NCBI GenBank assembly: GCA_910586045.1
Contig: CAJUIH010000067.1
Location: forward strand, 1-19,840
From: an uncultured Eubacterium sp.
Lineage (GTDB): Bacteria > Bacillota > Clostridia > Lachnospirales > Lachnospiraceae
Length of the DNA: 19,840 nt
Direction: 5' to 3'
Shown here: positions 8,419-14,025 of the stretch, in pieces
How positions within the stretch are numbered: position 1 is the stretch's first letter
How the letters are laid out: every line of letters begins with the position of its first letter
Notes under the pieces: model-generated
Told to the model about the DNA's origin: nothing
The model's input: only the letters and a program-made list of their open reading frames with translations
Databases searched by the model: none
Program-made: the position numbers and the translations under genes

Positions 8419-8690
8419 ATGTTTCGGCCTCCCGGACGCCGGAAACGGGAAGCAGGACCCTGCGGCTGTGACGCTGCGGGACGTAAGAAACTCTAAGTAT
8501 TCTGCATTTAGGTTCCGGCTGTTTGCGGACCGGGCCTGTACCCGCCTTCCATGGCGGACAGGCCCTTTTTCAGGCATCCGGCCTGAAAATCCTAGGTTAC
8601 GGGCAGAATACTAAGAGTTTCTAACGTTCCTTAGCAGTCACAGCCGCAGGGTCCTGCTTCCCGTTTCCGGCTGATTGTGAATCGGGTTCA
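8419..8690 (+). repeat. Hairpin element I, copy 1 (forward)
   Basis: The outer arms at 8438-8472 and 8637-8671 are perfectly complementary over 35 bp. Inside, 8486-8494 pairs with 8614-8622 and 8496-8505 pairs with 8603-8612; A8485 faces A8623 and A8495 faces A8613 as unpaired A-A mismatches. The conserved blocks CTAAGTATTCTGCATTTA and GGTTACGGGCAGAATACTAA are shared with the other copies. The loop (8511-8590) differs from the other copies and holds two hairpins of its own. Outer limits were judged from conserved flanks ending GGACGC and are approximate. It is not clearly coding on either strand. Confidence 0.85.
8532..8570 (+). terminator. Intrinsic terminator inside hairpin element I copy 1
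   Basis: GGGCCTGT (8532-8539) pairs with ACAGGCCC (8558-8565), an inner CCGCC/GGCGG stem (8542-8546 with 8553-8557) extends it, and TTTTT follows directly (8566-8570). This is the form of a rho-independent terminator and it lies 134 bases after the last gene of the mannoside operon. A second hairpin, TTTTCAGGC/GCCTGAAAA (8567-8575, 8581-8589), follows. Confidence 0.7.
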
Positions 8691-9056
8691 GGTATTAGGG
8701 CGGTTTTGTAACATTAAAGTTTGTTTTGAAAAATGGATATTTCTTGTAAGAGCTAGAATTGTTAGGCACTTACAAACAATTTCCTGCACAAAATGGCAAA
8801 ATTTTTGTTCCGTTTGCCAAGGTTTCATCCGTATATTTCCAGCCAAATGCTTTGTTTAATAAATTATATTTTAATATAATTATTTCTATTTAATGCTGTT
8901 TCCGATACGGAATTATGAATGCCTTTTTTAAAAAGCATAGGTTGATGATGCCAAATTAAATTACTATCTGTTTTATCCAGGAACTGTGTTTCGATGCATA
9001 TACAAAACGGATCCTTTGGGACAGTTCCTAAGTATATGGTTATCAAAGAAATATTG
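8691..9056. other. AT-rich intergenic stretch without a recognised gene
   Basis: This 366-base stretch lies between inversely oriented copies 1 and 2 of element I and is clearly more AT-rich than the genes around it. It holds several short inverted repeats: TTGTAAG/CTTACAA (8744-8750, 8769-8775), TGGCAAA/TTTGCCA (8794-8800, 8813-8819), AATTATATT/AATATAATT (8862-8870, 8873-8881) and AGGAACTGT/ACAGTTCCT (8979-8987, 9021-9029). A minus-strand open frame runs through its right half but has no start signals and enters the repeat, so I do not call a gene. A decayed mobile element is possible. Confidence 0.5.
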
Positions 9057-9498
9057 TAGTCGTAATGCCTGCGAAAGTCAGCTTGGAGAGGCGGTTTGTC
9101 TGGTTTGGCGGTGGCTTTGGAAGAATGTTTAGAATGCCTTAGCATTCTGCTAGATTACCTAGGGGCGCAGCCAAGCAGCACCTTTAGCTTCTGGCGTTTC
9201 GCCAGGGCGAACAGTACATCGGTCATTAAATATCTCATAGGTTCACGCAGGATATTTTTTCGAGAGTGCATGGCAAAAACCGGAGGTGTACTGGGGTACA
9301 TTGAGGATTTTTGGCATGTGCTATCGGAAGAATAGACAAGTGAAACTATGAGATATTTAATGATTGATGTACTAGGTGCTGCGACCGGGGCATTGTGGTA
9401 CGTAAATGCAGAATGCTTAGGCATTCTTAACATTCTGGAATGCCACCGCCAAACCAGACAAACCGCCTCTCCAAGCGTCCGCGCCGCCAAAATGTAAC
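9057..9498 (-). repeat. Hairpin element I, copy 2 (reverse, interrupted)
   Basis: The arms 9081-9115 and 9442-9476 are perfectly complementary over 35 bp. Read on the minus strand, the conserved core blocks match copies 3 and 4. T9130/T9428 and T9140/T9418 are the minus-strand equivalent of the A-A mismatches of the other copies, with 9131-9139 pairing with 9419-9427 between them. The inner stem GCAGCACC/GGTGCTGC (9175-9182, 9375-9382) replaces GCGGCGCC/GGCGCCGC of copies 3 and 4. A 159-bp palindromic element II (9214-9372) interrupts the loop. Without it the length, about 283 bp, equals copy 4. Its end lies just before the esterase ribosome binding site. Confidence 0.85.
9214..9372. mobile_element. 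Palindromic element II inserted in hairpin element I copy 2
   Basis: The ends 9214-9246 and 9340-9372 are inverted repeats of 33 bp with 3 mismatches, starting GTACATC and ending GATGTAC; the middle 17 bp (CATTAAATATCTCATAG) is perfect. The inside continues as an imperfect palindrome, with ATTTTTTCGA-like and GGCAAAAACC segments complementary to the right half, so the whole could fold as one hairpin. Comparison with copies 3 and 4 of element I shows it sits between GGGCGAA and TAGG of an otherwise continuous loop. It has no gene of its own, so it would be a non-autonomous (MITE-like) element. Confidence 0.7.
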
Positions 9499-9526
9499 TT
9501 TGAAAAGGAGGAGAAAGTAAATTTTA

Positions 9527-10702
9527 ATGGTTAACCGAATTACAAAAGAAGGAATCGACCTAGCGTCCGGCATTTCCAATTATGGAAATTATGCGCGGCT
9601 GCAGCGGCTGTTTGCACGCGCCCGGCAGGGGGAGATGTTGAAAATCGCTTTTATCGGCGGTTCGATTACACAGGGGAGCCTTGCTTCGTGTGCGGCATGT
9701 TGTTTCGCGGCAAGAGTATTTGCATGGTGGCAGGAGACCTTTCCGAAAGCATCTTTTGTCTATATCAATGCCGGAATTGGCGGTACGACGTCGCAGTTCG
9801 GCTGTGCGCGGGTATACAGCGATGTGCTGTGTTATGAGCCGGATTTTGTGGCTGTGGAATTTAGTGTGAATGATGAAGATTCCCCGTTTTTTCTGGAAAC
9901 GTACGAAAGCCTGATTCGGCGGATCCTTTCGGATCCCTGTGATCCCGCTGTTTTTATTATACATCAGGTATGTTACCGCAATGGTTTGAATGCGCAGGCG
10001 CAGCATGCAAAAGTAGCGCGCCATTATCAGATTCCGAGTGTCAGTATGCAAAGTTCTGTTTATCCTAAGATTCGGGACGGCGGGATTTCAGAACGCGGGA
10101 TCTCTCCGGATGGCCTGCACCCAAATGATAACGGACACCGGCTGGTTTCTGAAGTGATCATTTATTTTTTGCAGAAAATATTGGAGGAAAGCGGGCCCGT
10201 CAATTGCAGCGCGGCAAGGGGATGCGGGCAGCATGATATCCATACGCTGCCGCGCCCGTTGACGGCTGTTTCCTATTTGTCCGCGGTTCGTATCTGTAAT
10301 GACAGACAGCCGTCTGTTCTGGATGGTTTTTGGATAGATACGCGGCCGCGGCAGGGACTATGGGATGTGTTTAAACATGGCTGGACAGCAGCGCGCGCGG
10401 GTGCTACAATTGTATTTGAAGTTAAGGCGTCTGAGATTGCCGTCCAATATCGAAAGTTGGTAAACGGGCTAGCGCTGTCTGCAAAAGCGGTCATAGACGG
10501 CGACGAAGACGCGGCGGTATTGCTGGATGGAAATTTTGACGAGGACTGGGGCGATTGTCTTTATCTGGAAACATTGCTGTATCATGGCAGTAACCAAAAG
10601 CATACGGTCGCGGTTACGGTTTTGCCAATGGCGAAGGGACAGGAATCAGCCATACCGTTTTACCTGGCTTCCCTGCTTGTGTCAAGTCCGGATTACGCAT
10701 GA
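9527..10702 (+). CDS. SGNH/GDSL carbohydrate esterase, two-domain
   Basis: This 391-residue protein is an SGNH-fold hydrolase, most likely removing acetyl groups from a carbohydrate. Block I is GGSITQG with catalytic Ser46, block II is NAGIGGTTS with Gly86, block III is VNDE with Asn115, and block V is SPDGLHPN with Asp195 and His198. After about residue 230 comes a second, beta-rich domain (to 391) that may bind sugar. No signal peptide is seen, so it would act inside the cell on imported oligosaccharides. Order (SGNH first, beta domain second) and location next to mannoside genes recall the CE17 mannan acetylesterases of Roseburia, but that is inference. AAGGAGG (9505-9511) is 15 bases before the ATG, an unusually long spacing. 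A Cys cluster (55, 58, 59) follows the active Ser. Confidence 0.82.
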   Translation: MVNRITKEGIDLASGISNYGNYARLQRLFARARQGEMLKIAFIGGSITQGSLASCAACCFAARVFAWWQETFPKASFVYINAGIGGTTSQFGCARVYSDVLCYEPDFVAVEFSVNDEDSPFFLETYESLIRRILSDPCDPAVFIIHQVCYRNGLNAQAQHAKVARHYQIPSVSMQSSVYPKIRDGGISERGISPDGLHPNDNGHRLVSEVIIYFLQKILEESGPVNCSAARGCGQHDIHTLPRPLTAVSYLSAVRICNDRQPSVLDGFWIDTRPRQGLWDVFKHGWTAARAGATIVFEVKASEIAVQYRKLVNGLALSAKAVIDGDEDAAVLLDGNFDEDWGDCLYLETLLYHGSNQKHTVAVTVLPMAKGQESAIPFYLASLLVSSPDYA

Positions 10703-10873
10703 TGAAACGGCGCGGGGACAGGTATGCAGATGCTAAAAAGCCGCCGCAGGGCCGGTTACGCGGTCTTTATGCTGCGTCCGTTTAGCCGCAACGGGATCGG
10801 AACAGTTGCAAATAGAGATTTTATAGAGATTTTAAAAAGGAACAAAATAAAAATAAAGAAAGAAGGGATTTTA

Positions 10874-11851
10874 ATGCCGCAAGTATTAAATCAAGAAAAT
10901 GCAGGCCACCCGCCGATTTTGTTTTTGGAACCGGTATTAAAACAAAATATTTGGGGCGGCAGCCGACTTGGTACAGAGTTTGGTTATGCGATACCATCCG
11001 GCCATACCGGGGAGTGCTGGGGCATATCGGCGCATCCAAATGGAGACTGCACGGTAAAAGAAGGGGCCTTTGCCGGAAAAAAACTGTCTGTGCTCTGGAA
11101 CGAGCAGCGCGGCCTGTTTGGAAACCTGCCCATGGAGCAGTTTCCGCTTCTGGTCAAAATTATTGATGCAAAAGACGATTTAAGTATTCAGGTTCATCCC
11201 GATGACGCTTACGCAGCCGCGCATGAAAACGGTTCGCTTGGAAAAACGGAATGCTGGTATATTATGGACTGCCCAAAGGATGCCGAACTGGTCGTCGGCC
11301 ACCATGCACGTTCCAAAGAAGAGTTGTCTGATTTGATTTACGGGGGAAAATGGGATGCGTTTATCCGTCGGATCCCGATTCAAAAGGGGGATTTCATCCA
11401 GATTGATCCGGGAACCGTTCATGCGATTACGGCTGGCTGCCTGCTTTTGGAAACACAGCAAAGCAGTGATGTGACATACCGTGTGTATGATTATGGGCGT
11501 TTGATGGATGGAAAGCCAAGGCAGCTCCATGTCGCGCAGAGTTTGGATGTCATAACCGTTCCGGCGAAACGTGTGCAAGACAGTGTCATGCATACGGCGT
11601 CTTTGGCAGAGAATGAATGGCAGGAACTGATAAGCTGTCCCTATTACAGAGTGTACAAATTAAATGTAAACGGGATTTATTATTTTGAACAATCCTGGGC
11701 GTTTTTGAATCTGACAGTGATCGAAGGGGGCGGCATGATCAATGGGCATGCGCTTGCAAAAGGGGATCATTTGATTCTTCCTTTTGGGTATGGCGGCGTG
11801 AAACTGCAGGGACAGATGGAAGTGGTTGCGTCTGCGCCAGGCTGGGACTGA
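10874..11851 (+). CDS. manA: Mannose-6-phosphate isomerase, class I
   Basis: This 325-residue enzyme interconverts mannose 6-phosphate and fructose 6-phosphate, bringing mannose into glycolysis. The zinc ligands of the family are visible: Gln106 and His108 in SIQVHPDD, Glu126 in GKTECWYI and His183 in DPGTVHAI; Arg206 in VTYRVYDYGR is the expected catalytic Arg. N-terminal LEPVLKQNIWGG is also typical. I start it at ATG 10874 after AGAAAGAAGGGA rather than at 10724, because the upstream in-frame 50 codons have no family similarity and the known short bacterial form has about 310-325 residues. It lies 171 bases after the esterase gene. A phosphomannomutase to link the GH130 product to this step is not in the window. 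Confidence 0.92.
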   Translation: MPQVLNQENAGHPPILFLEPVLKQNIWGGSRLGTEFGYAIPSGHTGECWGISAHPNGDCTVKEGAFAGKKLSVLWNEQRGLFGNLPMEQFPLLVKIIDAKDDLSIQVHPDDAYAAAHENGSLGKTECWYIMDCPKDAELVVGHHARSKEELSDLIYGGKWDAFIRRIPIQKGDFIQIDPGTVHAITAGCLLLETQQSSDVTYRVYDYGRLMDGKPRQLHVAQSLDVITVPAKRVQDSVMHTASLAENEWQELISCPYYRVYKLNVNGIYYFEQSWAFLNLTVIEGGGMINGHALAKGDHLILPFGYGGVKLQGQMEVVASAPGWD

Positions 11852-11884
11852 TGTGATGGATCTAAATTGTATCCGTTCAGGTAA

Positions 11885-12168
11885 GTTGTATTTTGGCTGC
11901 GGGGACGCCGGATGAGGGACGCAGGCCTGGCTTGCGGCTCCGGCTCCAGAATGGTAAGAATCCCTAAGCATTCTGCATTTACGTGACGGCCTGCCCGGTC
12001 GCGGCGCCTAATTCGCCCTGGCTTATGCCAGCAGCTAAAGGCGCCGCTTGGCTTCGCCCCTTAGGTAACCGGGCAGAATACTAAGGGCTTCTAACCATTC
12101 TTCCAACGTCGCCGCAAGCCGGACCTGCGTCCCTCATCCGGCTGGTTTTCTCTGGCTCTACATTACAT
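11885..12168 (+). repeat. Hairpin element I, copy 3 (forward)
   Basis: Outer arms 11907-11925 and 12124-12142 are perfectly complementary over 19 bp, and pairing continues inward (GGCTTGCGGC with GCCGCAAGCC). Core pairs are 11957-11965 with 12084-12092 (one mismatch) and 11967-11976 with 12073-12082 (one mismatch), with A11956/A12093 and A11966/A12083 as A-A mismatches. The loop holds stem GCGGCGCC/GGCGCCGC (12001-12008, 12040-12047) around a CTGGC/GCCAG hairpin, then a GGCTTCGCC hairpin. The core and loop are nearly identical to copy 4, while the outer arms agree in only about 19 of 32 positions. It starts 34 bases after manA and fills most of the 592-base gap before the MATE gene with element II. 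Confidence 0.85.
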
Positions 12169-12201
12169 ACCCTACATAGAAATGCAAAACAGACAGCAGA
12201 T

Positions 12202-12315
12202 GGATGGCTGACAAGGTAAAAATTTGAGGTGGTCACCGGTACATTTTTGGTTTTTGCTGTGTGCGATCGAAAAAATAGACCGGTGAAACGATGCAATATT
12301 TAATGAATGATGTAC
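12202..12315. mobile_element. Partial copy of element II
   Basis: This stretch aligns with the centre and right half of the element at 9214-9372: GGTACATT, GGTTTTTGC, TGTGCGATCG, AATAGAC, GTGAAAC and TATTTAATGA then GATGTACTAG occur in the same order and spacing. The left inverted repeat expected upstream is missing or decayed. Its right end lies 34 bases before the -35 box of the MATE promoter. The 16 bases at 12202-12217 recur inverted at the very end of the window (19825-19840). Confidence 0.6.
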
Positions 12316-12327
12316 TAGTTGGAAAGC

Positions 12328-12365
12328 ATGCAAAGATTAGCATGGAGAGTTGACAATCTTTGTAT
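12328..12365 (+). promoter_or_regulatory. Inverted repeat over the MATE -35 box, possible operator
   Basis: CAAAGATT (12331-12338) and AATCTTTG (12355-12362) are a perfect 8-bp inverted repeat; with flanks, ATGCAAAGATT and AATCTTTGTAT agree at 10 of 11 positions. The right half overlaps the -35 box and the spacer, so a bound dimer or tetramer would affect transcription directly. No regulator gene is nearby. Confidence 0.45.
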
Positions 12366-12378
12366 CCCCCGGTATACT
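12350..12378 (+). promoter_or_regulatory. Sigma-A type promoter of the MATE gene
   Basis: TTGACA (12350-12355) and TATACT (12373-12378) are separated by 17 bp, close to consensus. The start point would be near 12385, leaving a leader of about 60 bases. It also shows that an in-frame ATG at 12360 cannot be the usual start of the MATE gene. Confidence 0.82.
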
Positions 12379-12443
12379 TTTCTTATTATTTCTTTACAGT
12401 TCCTTTGTTGCGAAATGGAATTAAAAAGGGAGGGGGAATATTC

Positions 12444-13826
12444 GTGGCACATGCCAGCCTGCGGTTCTATGATAAATCTAAAATTGACAAATCGAATGTG
12501 TTGTTTAAAAACAGTGATCTGCGCACGCTTTTAATTCCTATTATGATCGAACAGTTTTTAAATTCCTTTATCGGAATGGCGGATACCATGATGGTCAGCC
12601 AGGTTGGGAGCGCGGCGATCTCCGCGGTATCACTGGTTGATTCGATCAATGTGCTGGTGATCCAGGTGTTTGCGGCGCTGGCATCCGGAGGTGCGATTAT
12701 CTGCGCGCAGTATTTGGGTCGAAAAGACGCGGCGGGCAGCAGCCGCGCGGCAAAACAGGTGACGCTTGCGGTCGCCGCGATTTCCGTATCGTTGATGATT
12801 TTGTGCATGGTATTCTGCCATCCGCTTTTGTGGCTTATTTTTGGGAAAGTGGAGCTGGATGTGATGGAGGCTTCTGTGTTGTATTTTTGGATTACGGCTG
12901 CTTCTTTTCCGTTTATCGCCTTGTTTAACGCGGGGTCGGCTTTTTACCGTGCGGGAGGGGAAAGCCGTTTTCCGATGCTGGTATCGGTGGCTTCCAATGT
13001 CCTGAATATTTTTGGAAACGCCGTGTTTATTTTTGGATGCGGAATGGGGGTAGCGGGCGCGGCGCTGTCTACGCTGCTGGCGCGTTTTTTTTGCGCGGTT
13101 GTTTTGTTTTATGGCCTGCGCAGGCCGAGGCAGCCGATTGTCATTTCCGGGTATCTTAAAATCCGGCCGGATTTGCCGTTAATTACAACGGTTTTAAAAA
13201 TAGGGATTCCGACCGGAATTGAAAATGGGATGTTCCAGTTTGGCAAACTGGCCATCCAGTCCAGTGTTTCCACGCTTGGGACAGCCGCTATTGCGGCGCA
13301 GGCGATGACCAGCATTTTGGAAAATGTAAGCGTCGTAGCCGCTATGAGCATCGGCATTGGATTGATGACGGTTATCGGCCAATGTATGGGTGCGGGCAGG
13401 GTCGAAGAGGCCAGGTACTATATTGTAAAATTGACCGCCGTATCGGAAGCGGTGATTATTGTAAGCAGCCTGCTTGTGCTGGCAGCGACAAAACCGGTGC
13501 TTTTTCTGGCCGGCATGGAAGCGGAAAGCGCCAGGCTTTGTTTTGAGATGACGGTGTTTATCACGATCGTACGGCCGGTTTCGTGGGTGCTGTCTTTTAT
13601 CCCGCCGTATGGGATGCGTGCAGCCGGGGATGTGCGGTTTTCTATGCTCCTTTCTACGGTATCTATGTGGGGATGCCGTGTATTCCTGGCGGTTTATTTG
13701 ATCCGGATGCAGGGATTTGGGCCGATTGCGGTGTGGATTGGAATGTTCGCGGACTGGGTGATCCGAAGTATCGCGTTCACGATCCGGTTTTTCAGCGGAA
13801 AATGGACGCGTTTTCATGTAATCTAA
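12444..13826 (+). CDS. MATE family efflux transporter
   Basis: This 460-residue protein is a multidrug and toxin extrusion type transporter with about 12 membrane helices in two homologous halves. Typical features are LLIPIMIEQFLNSFIGMADTMMVSQ-like sequence in helix 1 (residues about 21-45), a GGAIICAQYLGRKD segment near 80-95, and GIPTGIENGMFQFGKL at the start of the second half near 255. The family uses a proton or sodium gradient to export cationic compounds; the substrate here is unknown. I choose GTG 12444 because GGGAGGGGGA lies 8 bases upstream and because the promoter is downstream of most of the longer reading frame. It stands alone with its own promoter. Confidence 0.92.
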   Translation: MAHASLRFYDKSKIDKSNVLFKNSDLRTLLIPIMIEQFLNSFIGMADTMMVSQVGSAAISAVSLVDSINVLVIQVFAALASGGAIICAQYLGRKDAAGSSRAAKQVTLAVAAISVSLMILCMVFCHPLLWLIFGKVELDVMEASVLYFWITAASFPFIALFNAGSAFYRAGGESRFPMLVSVASNVLNIFGNAVFIFGCGMGVAGAALSTLLARFFCAVVLFYGLRRPRQPIVISGYLKIRPDLPLITTVLKIGIPTGIENGMFQFGKLAIQSSVSTLGTAAIAAQAMTSILENVSVVAAMSIGIGLMTVIGQCMGAGRVEEARYYIVKLTAVSEAVIIVSSLLVLAATKPVLFLAGMEAESARLCFEMTVFITIVRPVSWVLSFIPPYGMRAAGDVRFSMLLSTVSMWGCRVFLAVYLIRMQGFGPIAVWIGMFADWVIRSIAFTIRFFSGKWTRFHVI

Positions 13827-13883
13827 GATGGAGTTGGCTGTTTTGCACAAATTTTATTTTTTTTAACTTTTATTTTTATCGAC

Positions 13884-13912
13884 TTGACCCATTGCGCCGT
13901 CTTGAGTATAAT
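13884..13912 (+). promoter_or_regulatory. Sigma-A type promoter of the chemoreceptor operon
   Basis: TTGACC (13884-13889) and a perfect TATAAT (13907-13912) are 17 bp apart. A 35-base T/A-rich run immediately upstream (about 13848-13880) could act as an UP element. This is a housekeeping-type promoter rather than the sigma-D type usual for flagellar and chemotaxis genes. No terminator hairpin was found between the MATE stop and this promoter. Confidence 0.8.
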
Positions 13913-13918
13913 AAAAAA

Positions 13919-14025
13919 CAGAGGATGATGCGAAAGCCCGGGCAGGATCCATGTGGGGGTACGTGGCGGGTTTTGGCAGCAAACGTGTATAACAGACGGG
14001 TTTAAGTAAGGGAGAAAGACTGAAA
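13919..14025 (+). ncRNA. Foldable 5' leader of the chemoreceptor gene, possible regulatory RNA
   Basis: The about 107-base leader can form AAAGCCCG with CGGGTTTT around an 8-base bulge GGCAGGAT and an inner stem CCATGT/ACGTGG closing a GGGGGT loop (about 13931-13976). The right part, GGTACGTGGCGGGTTTTGGC, resembles the 3' half of the cyclic-di-GMP-I (GEMM) riboswitch, and GATGCGAAAGCC resembles its middle, but the 5' half of that motif is absent. It may be another regulatory RNA or an ordinary leader. Confidence 0.3.

Noticed and set aside
8438..8671. Integron attC-type recombination site
   Set aside because: The hairpin with conserved unpaired bases is similar in idea, but the GTTRRRY/RYYYAAC boundary pattern and gene cassette layout are absent.
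8864..9145. Minus-strand reading frame of 93 codons
   Set aside because: It runs from AT-rich DNA into the arm and core of hairpin copy 2, has no ribosome binding site and no recognised similarity; chance or at most a remnant.
9096..9490. Reading frames on both strands inside the repeat
   Set aside because: They are mirror images made by the inverted repeats and have no start signals.
10806..10834. Separate promoter for manA
   Set aside because: A TTGCAA is present, but no convincing -10 box lies at 16-18 bp; it was too weak to list.
10724..10873. 50-codon N-terminal extension of manA
   Set aside because: It has no resemblance to the family, no ribosome binding site at its start, and ATG 10874 has one and gives the usual length.
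12360..12443. Longer MATE reading frame starting at ATG 12360
   Set aside because: The -10 box at 12373-12378 lies inside it, so transcripts would start after that ATG; GTG 12444 has a strong ribosome binding site.
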